Source of the DNA: Pseudomonadales bacterium
Lineage (GTDB): Bacteria; Pseudomonadota; Gammaproteobacteria; Pseudomonadales; Azotimanducaceae
DNA: 64,000 nt
Assembly (NCBI GenBank): GCA_028283025.1
Contig: JAPYNO010000060.1
Span: 1 to 64,000, forward strand
Direction: 5' to 3'
Part shown: positions 8,511 to 16,293 of the stretch, piece after piece
Layout of the letters: each line of letters opens with the position of its first letter
How positions within the stretch are numbered: the stretch's first letter is position 1
Made by a program: the position numbers and the translations under genes
The notes under the pieces: generated by a model
Seen by the model: only the letters and a program-made list of their open reading frames with translations
Database searches by the model: none
What the model was told of the DNA's origin: nothing

Positions 8511-10577
8511 TTACTCCGTCACATACTTGGCGATGCGAAAGCCAAGGTCGGCACGCCCATCGCTGCCATAGTCCCTGTAGGAGAGTCGAAGGTCGCTCAT
8601 CGAGCCGTGCATCCAGCTTGAACCACGGATGACATGGTACTCCCCTTGCGCCGGGCCGGTAGGGTCAGGCGGCTGCTCGCGCGCAGGTGATTGCTCGTAG
8701 AAGTCATGCACCCATTCTGCGATATTGCCGCCTAAGTCGAAGATGCCATGCACATTTGGTGGAAAGCTGCCGATCGGCGCGCTGACGATGAAATTGTCCT
8801 GATAGCCGAACAGAACGCGGCTCACAACATAGGTTGCCGACGTGTCGGCGTAGTTGCCGTGGCGTTCCGGCGGCTTTGGTGTGTGTCCCCATGGCATGCG
8901 CAGAAGTGGCTGCGTGTCGTCAACAAAGCGTGCGGCCCAAGCCCACTCGGCTTCCGAAGGCAGTCGATAGCCAGAGCGCTCAATATCTGCGCCTTCCACT
9001 CGCCCGCCGCGAACCACATACACCGGCTCAAGCCCGTCTTGCTCGGACAGATAGTTGCAATAGCGTGCAGCCTCCGCCCAACTAACGCGCGCGACAGGGT
9101 GTGTGTCCCCGTCTAGGCTGTGGCCTGCGTGCGCACCGGAGCGATGTCCCGGTGCGAAGGCGCGGAACTCGGCGTTGGTCACCTCATGTGTCGCAAGGTA
9201 GAACTCGCGCGTCAGGGGCGCCGTGCGCAGCACTTCGTTCGCGCGCCTGCCGGCTTCGCGCCTTGACGCGCCGAGCTCGATGGGCGTTGGATTGAGCAGC
9301 ACGAGTGTTTGCTTGGCGGAAGTCATAATCTCCGGTTTCAGGCGTGCGAGACGTGCATCTTCTAAGCTCATCAAGCGCACGTTGAACCTTTGGCTGAAGC
9401 CGGCGCGCGGCGTGATGTCGCGTATCTCGGATTCATAGCCGGGGCGGCGGAATTCGAAGCGATGCGGCTTGGTGGAGAGTTCAAGGCGTGCGTTGGCTGA
9501 TGGCTGCGCCTGCCCGTCCACGAGCAAGGTCGCATCCTGCGGCCAGACACTCACGATGACTTCGCCGACGGCCTGCGTGAGTTCGATGCGTATCCGTTCT
9601 GAGGCGCCCGCTTGCAGCCTGATTGTGCGCTCGCCTTCCTCAAAGCCGGTTTTGCGCAGGCGCACGGTCTGCGTGCGCTCCGGTGCGAGGCTTAAGGTGA
9701 TGGGCGTGATGCCTTGATAAGCGCCGTCGATCAGTACTACAGCCCCCGATGGCGTGCTGTCCACCGTGAGGCGTGCCGAAGCCTTGTCGAGATCAATCGT
9801 CGGCGGGCTTTGCGCGATGCCTGCAACGACTTCGAGATCGAAGGTATGGCTCGCATAGCCGTCCTTTTGCAAGGTGATGCGCCGCGTGCCCGCTTCGAGA
9901 TCAAGAGAGGCCGGCGTTTGACCGCGCAGGACTTGATCGATGAGCAGCTGTGCATTGCTTGGATTCGAAGTCAATTCGATGCGTGCAAAGTTTGCTTCAA
10001 GGTCGAGTGCGAGGGATTGATGCGCGCCGCGCCCCTCAATATCAATTGACTGCTCGACAGGCTTATGCAGGGGCAGATTTGCGCTCAGTTGCCATGTGCC
10101 TGCTGGCGCCTCGGCCTGTGCGACAGGGGTGGTGCCAATCGATGTGTCATTGAGATACACGCTCGCGCCACTTGGACTTGAGGTGATCGAAAGCCGCCCG
10201 GGCCTGCGCTCAAGCTGAAATTCAAACGTCGAGGTCGATTCATCGACGAGCAGGCGCTCACGCAGCTCAAAATACCCTTGGGACTGAATCGAGATTTCGT
10301 ATTCCCCGGCGCGCATCAGGCGCAGGTTGGCAAGTGGCAGCGAAAGCCCGCCGGAAATATCAATCTCAGTCGGCGCTTCAAGGGGTGCTCCGTCCTGCTC
10401 GCGCACGAGAATCTCGATACGCACGGCGGTGAACAGGAACCATCCGCTGAGCAGTATGGCGAGCGCAAGCAATACGAGGGCAAGCACGCCAAGAGAGGAC
10501 TTGAATCGGTGCATCAGCCCTGCTCGCGCATTTGGCGAATAGGGCTTGGCGACAATGGTGCTGTGCTCCGCTGTCAT
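8511..10577 (-). CDS. Membrane-anchored PEGA-repeat protein with Cys-less FGE-sulfatase-like domain
   Basis: 688 aa. A short cytoplasmic N-terminus precedes one TM helix at about 29-51. At least four PEGA-type repeats follow at about 125-400 (GRLSITSSPSGASVYLN, ARIELTSNPSNAQLLID, ARLTVDSTPSGAVVLID, and a weaker fourth). From about 430 to the end is an FGE-sulfatase/ergothioneine-synthase-like fold (EVTNAEF, THPVARVSW, YRLPSEAEWAWAAR, DLGGNIAEWVHD, LGFRIAK). True formylglycine-generating enzymes have two Cys in the GGSxxC..S.C segment; here it reads RGSSWMHGSMSD, so it is probably a non-catalytic binding module. I use ATG 10577. A TTG at 10589 forming TTGA with the upstream stop is the alternative. 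Two 12-mer repeats overlap conserved FGE motifs. Confidence 0.85.
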   Translation of the reverse strand: MTAEHSTIVAKPYSPNARAGLMHRFKSSLGVLALVLLALAILLSGWFLFTAVRIEILVREQDGAPLEAPTEIDISGGLSLPLANLRLMRAGEYEISIQSQGYFELRERLLVDESTSTFEFQLERRPGRLSITSSPSGASVYLNDTSIGTTPVAQAEAPAGTWQLSANLPLHKPVEQSIDIEGRGAHQSLALDLEANFARIELTSNPSNAQLLIDQVLRGQTPASLDLEAGTRRITLQKDGYASHTFDLEVVAGIAQSPPTIDLDKASARLTVDSTPSGAVVLIDGAYQGITPITLSLAPERTQTVRLRKTGFEEGERTIRLQAGASERIRIELTQAVGEVIVSVWPQDATLLVDGQAQPSANARLELSTKPHRFEFRRPGYESEIRDITPRAGFSQRFNVRLMSLEDARLARLKPEIMTSAKQTLVLLNPTPIELGASRREAGRRANEVLRTAPLTREFYLATHEVTNAEFRAFAPGHRSGAHAGHSLDGDTHPVARVSWAEAARYCNYLSEQDGLEPVYVVRGGRVEGADIERSGYRLPSEAEWAWAARFVDDTQPLLRMPWGHTPKPPERHGNYADTSATYVVSRVLFGYQDNFIVSAPIGSFPPNVHGIFDLGGNIAEWVHDFYEQSPAREQPPDPTGPAQGEYHVIRGSSWMHGSMSDLRLSYRDYGSDGRADLGFRIAKYVTE
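8878..8889 (-). repeat. GGGACACACACC copy within the FGE-like domain (WGHTP)
   Basis: Exact 12-mer on the coding strand within the PWG...NYAD segment of the FGE-like domain, read as WGHTP. It sits where relatives usually have PWG followed by a variable loop, so the loop could accept it. Confidence 0.8.
9098..9109 (-). repeat. GGGACACACACC copy within the FGE-like domain (GDTHPV)
   Basis: Exact 12-mer on the coding strand, read as GDTHP. It coincides with the HPV of the family-conserved HPVxxVSW motif, so the word is embedded in conserved coding sequence rather than simply inserted into a loop. Confidence 0.8.
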
Positions 10578-10585
10578 GCAATCAG

Positions 10586-12130
10586 TCAATTGATCGGTTC
10601 AGTACAAATAATTTCAAGGCGTTGCGGCCCGGGTGCGAGATCAACTTCAAAGCGCACTTCGCGAAAGCCGTCCCTGCCGCCTCGCACCAAGTATCTGCCG
10701 GGCCGCGTTTCGATGCGCTTGGTCGAGAATCTGCCAAGGTCGCCATGGTATTGCAAGCGCACATCGGTGTTGGCATCGGAGACGAGCGTTAGCTGTACGG
10801 GCAGTGAAGCGCGCTCTACTTGCGCGGCAAGTTTTTCAATCTTCTGATCGAGCTGGATGCCCTGTGGCAGTGTGTTTCTCGCTGTTTGCAGCAAGGCGAG
10901 GGCGCGTGCGTACTGCTGTTCGTCCGCGAGCGCGCCAGGGTCGGCGATGATGTGAGCGAGGTCGTTTTCCAGAGATTGCCGGGAGCGCGCTTGGGATAGG
11001 CCTGCATCTGCCTCGTGCAAATTGGCATCGACCTCAAGCACGCGCTCAAAGGCTGCGATGGCTTGCGCCCAGTCTTCGTCCTGAACGAACACCTGCGCTT
11101 CATTCAGTGATGACTGAATTTTTTTGTTGGTGTGGTGAAGCTGCGTTTGCTCAAGTCCCTGCTGTGCGCCGGGATCATTTGGCTTCATACCAAGCGCCTT
11201 GCTGAAAGCGTCTTCAGCCGCAGCATAGTCGCCTTGGTCGAGTGCTTCGTAGCCGTCTGCCAAGATGCGCTGAAAGCGTGCATCAAAGCGGGTCTGACGA
11301 AGCCGTGCCAAGCGGCTTGAGATGCCGTCTGTGCTTGCATCGAGCGCGCGTGCGGCTTCGATCATCCGAATGGCCCCGCTGATGTCCCCTGTGGATTCGG
11401 CTTGCGTCGCTTGGTCAAGCAGGGCGGTGAGCTCGGGAAGACGCTCAAGACGTTGCCGGCCTGACTCGACCATTGCCGATTCAGGTTGATGCAGCGTTGC
11501 TTTTGCGAGCGCGTCCCTCGCTATGAGCGCATCACGTTGGTTCAGTGCTTGGACGGCATTCGCAATCGCTTCGGCGTATTCGCGCTTGGCTTCATCGAGT
11601 AGCGCTTCGAGTTGCGCCGCCGCCTGTTGATAGCCGAGCAGGGCTCGGTCGTACTCGCCGCCTGCGAAGGCAGCCTCAGCATCAGCGGCCGTCGTCCGCG
11701 CCGAGTCAAGCGCTGCTTCTCCCCATGCAGACACGTTCCAAGTGTCCTCAAGTTCGATTTCGATCTCTGTAAAGCGCTTGACAATGGCGCGCGCATTTTC
11801 GAGCGCTCGCTTTTGGCGCTCGGTTTCAAGCGGTGTCGGCGCAGTTGGCTCGATAGGCTGCGAAATTGCTTCATAAGGCGTTTCGACTTCGGGCGTGACG
11901 GTGGTCAGCGGCCGCTCCGGAGCAAGCAGGATCAGTGCGAACAAAAGCAACACGGCAATGAGGATTGCGCCTACTATCCAGAGATATTTCAAGTCTGGCT
12001 TGCGCCTCGGCTGAGCGACGCCACCCAAGGCCACCTTGCGTGGCTGAATCAAGTCTGCATCGGACACCAAAGGTGTACGGCTAGCCAGCAAGAGGTTGAT
12101 CTGCGGAGGTGTCTTGCGACTCAGGAGCAT
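10586..12130 (-). CDS. Single-pass membrane TPR protein with C-terminal PEGA-like domain
   Basis: 514 aa. A basic cytoplasmic N-terminus of about 48 residues precedes a TM helix at about 50-69. A Pro/Thr-rich spacer and helical repeats follow (about 95-420), with TPR-like pairs such as YEALDQGDYAAAEDAFSKAL and AQVFVQDEDWAQAIAAFERVL. The last 70 residues (VQLTLVSDANTDVRLQ, RPGRYLVRGGRDGF) resemble a PEGA module. A periplasmic scaffold role is inferred. The start is uncertain. ATG 12130 overlaps the upstream lipoprotein gene by 50 bp, and TTG codons near 12097 would shorten the overlap. The stop overlaps a TTG of the next gene (TTGA). Confidence 0.75.
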   Translation of the reverse strand: MLLSRKTPPQINLLLASRTPLVSDADLIQPRKVALGGVAQPRRKPDLKYLWIVGAILIAVLLLFALILLAPERPLTTVTPEVETPYEAISQPIEPTAPTPLETERQKRALENARAIVKRFTEIEIELEDTWNVSAWGEAALDSARTTAADAEAAFAGGEYDRALLGYQQAAAQLEALLDEAKREYAEAIANAVQALNQRDALIARDALAKATLHQPESAMVESGRQRLERLPELTALLDQATQAESTGDISGAIRMIEAARALDASTDGISSRLARLRQTRFDARFQRILADGYEALDQGDYAAAEDAFSKALGMKPNDPGAQQGLEQTQLHHTNKKIQSSLNEAQVFVQDEDWAQAIAAFERVLEVDANLHEADAGLSQARSRQSLENDLAHIIADPGALADEQQYARALALLQTARNTLPQGIQLDQKIEKLAAQVERASLPVQLTLVSDANTDVRLQYHGDLGRFSTKRIETRPGRYLVRGGRDGFREVRFEVDLAPGPQRLEIICTEPIN

Positions 12131-13346
12131 CTTCATCTTCAGGCAGGACGAGCCCCATCTCCTCAAAGTAGAGGCGACGCAGCGCGTCACGAAATACATC
12201 GTATTGCGCTTCGACATTGCCCGATAAGGCGATAGTTCGATTTTCGAGGTCAATGGCGTGCGGTGCAATAGACTCGCCGGCGGACTCACCGAGTTCGGCC
12301 AATATCTCAGAATGGATCTTGGCGGCCGCGCGCTTGTCTAGCGCGCTCTTAATGAGCTGCGCGCCACCATAGACGCTAGCTGCGCCTGCGGCGCGCGTCG
12401 CTCGGCTATCGCCAGTTTGGGCGGCGATACCGCCCGCCACCGCCGCTGCCCCGACGAGAAGCTCCGCGAGCGCTTGTCGCTCAAGTTCACGCTGACGATA
12501 GACTTCCTCGAACGACTCCCGTCGCCATTCGTAATAGGGTTGCGACATTTGCACATTGAACTCGGCGTAGTATTCATCGAGGGTATCGATAAAGAGATAT
12601 TCCTTCTCGCGAATCGCTCGCACGCGCTCAAGCAACGGATCGTCATTGGCTGGCAAGCGTTTGATTGTCACCTGGCCATCGCGGCGAAACTCAATGTTGT
12701 CGCCGAAGCCTTCGCTTGAAAAATCGCGCGCGAATCGTAGTTCGCCAGCAATCTTGATGCGCTCAAGCTGATCGTTTCGCAGTGCAAGCATAGCTTCGAG
12801 CATATCGTCGGCGATTTTCCGAAACACCGTGTGATAGGGATCAACCTGGCTGCCTTGCGCAGTGCCGTATGAATAGCGACTTGTGAGGGCTTCGTATTCC
12901 TTGTCGAGCCAAGTGCGACCTGTTGCGTCGGAGACCTTGGCATGCACGGACAGTCGCTCGCCGTTCGATGTGTTGATGCTGCCTTGAAGATGCACATCGA
13001 CAGCATTGCTATGCTTCGGCAGGACGCGAACCGCCCCCCAGTTGCCCGTGCCTTCAAGGACGAGCTTTTGCTGGTAGGCGAGAAAATAGGCTTCCGCGCG
13101 GCGAATGTCTGGAAGAATGTTCTCTTCCACCTGTTCGTCGAAGTCCTCGGGAATATTCGCTTGAAAATGCAGTATGCCGACATCGAGCAGGTGCGCCTCG
13201 TCGATCGGCTTCGGGCTTTGCTTGGCGGGCGCGGTATCCACGCGCCGCACTTCGGTGCTGCTTGCGCAGCCAGCGGTCACAGCCACTGCGAGCGCTACGA
13301 TTGCCGAACGGCGGATGGTCTGCATGGAGGGTGTCATGAAATTCAT
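12081..13346 (-). CDS. Lipoprotein with long helical C-terminal half, unknown family
   Basis: 421 aa. The signal peptide ends in TAGC (Cys27). Residues about 55-240 alternate strands and helices (LLDVGILHFQANIPEDF, VRVLPKHSNAVDVHLQG, SVHAKVSDATGRTWLDKEY). This resembles the periplasmic domain of lipoproteins that read out an additive or strand-pairing fold, but I cannot name it. A charged helix (YYEWRRESFEEVYRQREL) and an Ala/Gly-rich amphipathic stretch (LLVGAAAVAGGIAAQTGD, about 300-320) follow. In-frame ATGs at codons 1, 4 and 8 all precede the signal core; I take the first. The gene starts 19 bp after the Gly-rich lipoprotein stop and overlaps the TPR/PEGA gene. Confidence 0.75.
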   Translation of the reverse strand: MNFMTPSMQTIRRSAIVALAVAVTAGCASSTEVRRVDTAPAKQSPKPIDEAHLLDVGILHFQANIPEDFDEQVEENILPDIRRAEAYFLAYQQKLVLEGTGNWGAVRVLPKHSNAVDVHLQGSINTSNGERLSVHAKVSDATGRTWLDKEYEALTSRYSYGTAQGSQVDPYHTVFRKIADDMLEAMLALRNDQLERIKIAGELRFARDFSSEGFGDNIEFRRDGQVTIKRLPANDDPLLERVRAIREKEYLFIDTLDEYYAEFNVQMSQPYYEWRRESFEEVYRQRELERQALAELLVGAAAVAGGIAAQTGDSRATRAAGAASVYGGAQLIKSALDKRAAAKIHSEILAELGESAGESIAPHAIDLENRTIALSGNVEAQYDVFRDALRRLYFEEMGLVLPEDEDAPESQDTSADQPLAG

Positions 13347-13365
13347 GGACTGTATCCTTCAATCT

Positions 13366-14217
13366 TTAGCCTTCAATATAGCGGCGGTACTCTTCCCACA
13401 GCTTCTCGCGCAGCGCTGGGTCGGTTTCGTTCATGGCGGCTTCTCTGAGTTGGCGGGCGAGGACATCGTCGTCTGCGGCGGCTGAGATGTCTGCGGGGAT
13501 GTCGTTTAGAATCGTTTCCTCATTGCCCATGCCGCCTTGCGAGCCGCCGCTGCTCTCGCTGTCTGCACTCGGCATACTGCCCGCGCCCGATGGTGTAGTG
13601 CCACCACCTGCAGGGGATTGCCTGCCGTCTCCCGATTGACCGCCGCTTTTTTCGCCTGTTGCGGTCGGGTCGGTGCCCTTGCCCGGTGCATTGCCGCCGC
13701 TTGGAAGTTCGCTTGCCGAGCCTCTGTCCGAGGCGCCGCCTCGCCTGCCAGCAAGGATCACTGAATCAAAGTCGCCGAGAGCCTTGTCGAAGATGCCGCC
13801 AGCGTCAGTGCCGCCGCCTGCTCTGCCGGGTGTTCTTGTGGATGCGCCGCCCGCATTTCCGCGCCCGGCCCCTGATGTATCGCCTGATGTGCCTGCGCCC
13901 GGGGTGCCTGCGGATGACGTGCCGCCGCCTGGCATTCCAGAGCCGGGCAGTCTAGTTCCCGGCAAGCCGCTGCCACCTCCAGACGGTAATCCACCGCCCA
14001 CTCCGCCGTCTTGACCGCCACCGCCTGATGGCATGCCTGCGCCGGAAGGGCCTCCGCCGGAAGCGCCTCCGCCACCTGCGGCTCCGCCACTAGGCGGCAT
14101 GGGAGGCGTACCGGAGGCGCCTCCGCTAGAGTTGGAGTCACAGGCGCTGAGCGTCAGGCCAAGCAGTCCGAGAAGGACGAGGGACGACAGCCTTGCAAAG
14201 ATGGATTCGAGTGACAT
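13366..14217 (-). CDS. Gly/Ser/Pro-rich low-complexity lipoprotein
   Basis: 283 aa. The lipobox LSAC gives Cys26. Residues about 30-140 and 165-235 are almost entirely Gly, Ser, Pro, Ala and Thr, a flexible extended tether. A short ordered island lies between them at about 143-165 (IFDKALGDFDSVILAGRR), and a helical C-terminus (about 240-283) contains DDDVLARQLREAA and EKLWEEYRRYIEG. A strong GGAGG lies upstream of ATG 14217, and the much longer open frame to 14535 lacks it. Architecture suggests an envelope-spanning spacer with a terminal docking helix. It follows the TPR-TonB gene by 91 bp and precedes the next lipoprotein by 19 bp. Confidence 0.78.
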   Translation of the reverse strand: MSLESIFARLSSLVLLGLLGLTLSACDSNSSGGASGTPPMPPSGGAAGGGGASGGGPSGAGMPSGGGGQDGGVGGGLPSGGGSGLPGTRLPGSGMPGGGTSSAGTPGAGTSGDTSGAGRGNAGGASTRTPGRAGGGTDAGGIFDKALGDFDSVILAGRRGGASDRGSASELPSGGNAPGKGTDPTATGEKSGGQSGDGRQSPAGGGTTPSGAGSMPSADSESSGGSQGGMGNEETILNDIPADISAAADDDVLARQLREAAMNETDPALREKLWEEYRRYIEG

Positions 14218-14308
14218 GATAGAACGCCTCCGTGCTCGGATTATACGAGGTGCCGATTGCGAGCGGAATGGTTGCGTGGATAGCACAACGAAAGGCGTGA
14301 AGGTCAGC

Positions 14309-15655
14309 TTAGGCATCGTCGCTAGCGGCGCTACTTGTCGAAGGAGGCTGGTCGCGGTCTTCTTTGACATCTTCTTTGACGACATAGAGAAACTCATGCC
14401 TGTGCACCACCTTCTCTGCGCGCACAGCGATGCCCTGCTCGATTTGAGGTCGGTAGCGGGCTTCTCGAAGCATGCGCTTGAAGCGAATGTCGCGCAGTTC
14501 ACTCGGATGCATCTCGACAGTTTCGATTCGTCCAACTTTGCCGTGGCTTGACAGCGAGAAGGCGAGGGTGATGTGACCCACGTCTATGCGCTCAGGCGGG
14601 TAATCATTGACTTGGCCAATTTCTGTGGGCAGTGGCAGATGCAAGGGAACGGGTTGTTCAAACCACATTTCCAAGACCGCTGCGTCGGCGACTTCACCGC
14701 CAGCGTTGTCTATATCGCTCCATAGGTCGAACACCGAGGCATACCATGCGGTGGCAGCGGACCATTTTTCAAACAGCATATTGAGATCGCCTAGGCGCAC
14801 CAAAATTTCTGACAACTGCTCCTTGGCATCCCTCGATTCAGCTACCTGCGGTCGCAGAATTTCCTCAGCGCGCAGCAGCGCTCGGTTCGCAGGCCCGTAA
14901 AACATGCCCCGCGCAAGATCCCATCTCGACGAGTAGGGATCGGCACCTTGCCAACTGAAATTACGCTCCTCCTTCTGGTAGAAGCCCTGGCGCGGAAAGC
15001 GCTCGAGCAGATATGACTCGGCAATGCCGAGATAAGTGTGCGACAGCAGGCTCGGCTCGGCGTCGGTGCTTTGTGTAAGCAGGTGAATTGCCTCGTTGTA
15101 CATGCGCCGCGCCTTGGCTGGTTTTGACACTTGCATGTACCAGTCGCCCATGCGCCGCAGCGCAGGCACCAATTCGTTCTGCGGTGCGAATTTTCGCCGT
15201 TGCAAAGTGAGCGCGTACTCTTCTCGACCAGTGGCTGCATCCTTGTCGCCTATGGCGTCGAACATGGCTGCTTGGCGATGAACGGCATCGAGTTGTTCAG
15301 GTGTGAAGAGGCCGAGATTGACGCGCGTGATGTGTATGGATTGTTCGTAGGCGGTGGCCGCGGCTTGTGGATTGCCAGCTTGCAGATGGGCATCGCCAAG
15401 CAGCATCCAAGGGCCTGCGAGGTCGATGGCATCTCTGAATACAGCGACTTCATATTCGGCGATGGCGTTTTCGAGTGCCTTGAGAGCCTCGGCACCTTCA
15501 AGGCTCGCGAGCTTTTGCTCTGTCAACGAGATAGCTGAGGCAAGCTCGTACTTTGCGGTCTCTATGGGCACCCTAGCCTTGGAGTATAGTTGCTCTCCGT
15601 GGCTCGGAACTGCAAGCAAGAGAGCAAGGGCAAGGCATCCGAATGAGAAGATCAG
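14309..15655 (-). CDS. TPR protein with C-terminal TonB-like domain; start probably broken by a 1-bp frameshift
   Basis: About 448 aa in the open frame. The hydrophobic signal or TM segment (LIFSFGCLALALLLAVP) is followed by TPR-like helices at about 40-300 (WMLLGDAHLQAGNPQAAATAYEQ, LVRLGDLNMLFEKWSAATAWY). The C-terminal 100 residues fit a TonB/TolA-type fold (DVGHITLAFSLSSHGKVG, RFKRMLREARYRPQIEQG). No ATG, GTG or TTG lies in frame near the signal peptide; coordinates begin at a CTG. ATG 15665 is one base out of frame. Removing one C from CCC at 15655-15657 would give MRHLIFSFG, a textbook start, so a frameshift or sequencing error is likely. First gene of the leftward run. Confidence 0.75.
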   Translation of the reverse strand: MIFSFGCLALALLLAVPSHGEQLYSKARVPIETAKYELASAISLTEQKLASLEGAEALKALENAIAEYEVAVFRDAIDLAGPWMLLGDAHLQAGNPQAAATAYEQSIHITRVNLGLFTPEQLDAVHRQAAMFDAIGDKDAATGREEYALTLQRRKFAPQNELVPALRRMGDWYMQVSKPAKARRMYNEAIHLLTQSTDAEPSLLSHTYLGIAESYLLERFPRQGFYQKEERNFSWQGADPYSSRWDLARGMFYGPANRALLRAEEILRPQVAESRDAKEQLSEILVRLGDLNMLFEKWSAATAWYASVFDLWSDIDNAGGEVADAAVLEMWFEQPVPLHLPLPTEIGQVNDYPPERIDVGHITLAFSLSSHGKVGRIETVEMHPSELRDIRFKRMLREARYRPQIEQGIAVRAEKVVHRHEFLYVVKEDVKEDRDQPPSTSSAASDDA

Positions 15656-15656
15656 G

Positions 15657-15968
15657 GTGACGCATAGGCTGGCGCATACGGATGTGAAGGATGTGACGGA
15701 TGTGACGGATGTGACGGACGCAGAACCGCTTGATGAAGCGACTTGCCGCGTGCTTGATGCGACTGGCCTCAGTTGCCCGGAGCCGCTGATGCTGCTGCGC
15801 GGCCAAATGCGCAAGATGGCAGCAGGTGAGCGAATTCGGGTCATGGCGACCGACCCCAGCACGCATCGCGATTTTTCCGACTACTGCCGGTTTTTGAGGC
15901 ACGAGTTGCTGTACTACTCGCAAGACGGAGAGGTGTTCGAGTATGTGCTCGAAAAAGGGGGTTCATAG
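15657..15968 (+). CDS. tusA: TusA-family sulfur carrier protein
   Basis: About 103 aa. The core (LDATGLSCPEPLMLL) carries the TusA CPxP active Cys, followed by a strand (ERIRVMATDPSTHRDF) and FLRHELLYYSQDG, close to TusA in length and order. TusA relays sulfur from IscS for tRNA 2-thiouridine. The start is uncertain: in-frame GTG codons at 15657 and 15684 both precede the core, and the N-terminal extension (DVKDVTDVTDVTD) is encoded by a 9-bp tandem array. It is head-to-head with the TPR-TonB gene, and their 5' ends overlap if 15657 is used. Confidence 0.82.
   Translation: MTHRLAHTDVKDVTDVTDVTDAEPLDEATCRVLDATGLSCPEPLMLLRGQMRKMAAGERIRVMATDPSTHRDFSDYCRFLRHELLYYSQDGEVFEYVLEKGGS
15681..15716 (+). 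repeat. 9-bp tandem array (GATGTGACG, four units)
   Basis: GATGTGAAG followed by three perfect GATGTGACG units. It keeps frame in tusA (DVT repeats) and offers a GTG codon in each unit. On the other strand it lies immediately upstream of the TPR-TonB start, so copy-number change would alter the leaders of both genes without a frameshift. Confidence 0.85.
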
Positions 15969-16109
15969 GCTGCGCTTGGGTGCTGCCCGCTCCCTCGGCT
16001 GCGAGTGGAAATAGAGTATAGCGAAGCACGCAAGGCGCGTGCCAAAAGCTGAGCTTGGCGGGTGGGGCAAGCAACCCGACGGCCTAGATTGTTGGATGCC
16101 ATCAAAAAT

Positions 16110-16161
16110 AGGACACACACTAAAAATGGGACACACACTGTTCAAAAATGGGACACACACC
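16110..16161 (+). repeat. Three GGACACACAC(C/T) copies upstream of the RAYT gene
   Basis: An 11-12-bp match at 16110-16121 (AGGACACACACT), then GGGACACACACT at 16128-16139 and an exact GGGACACACACC at 16150-16161. Each is preceded by AAAAAT, and all point towards the transposase gene that starts at 16294. The intergenic stretch 15969-16293 holds nothing else that I can name. Confidence 0.88.
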
Positions 16162-16293
16162 GCCGACCAGGATGCGTCAGGCTGTAGTTTTTTTCGCGTT
16201 CTTCAAGATTCAGGGGAAACTGTGGGGAATTTCCCACAAGGGTTTGCGAACTTTCTGGAATTGCCCGCTTGCTCTCTGCTCCAAAATAGTCTT

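Noticed and set aside
8511..10577. Active formylglycine-generating enzyme and a sulfatase-activation role
   Set aside because: The two catalytic Cys are missing and no sulfatase gene lies nearby.
2544..15665. Zorya-type anti-phage system
   Set aside because: An ExbB/MotA-like channel is present, but there is no MotB/OmpA-type ZorB, no ZorC/ZorD and no ZorE; the partners are vWA, PEGA and TonB-like proteins instead.
16039..16293. N-terminal extension of the RAYT protein through the repeats
   Set aside because: It translates repeat DNA (GHT motifs) and precedes the conserved Y1 start; ATG 16294 is the natural start.
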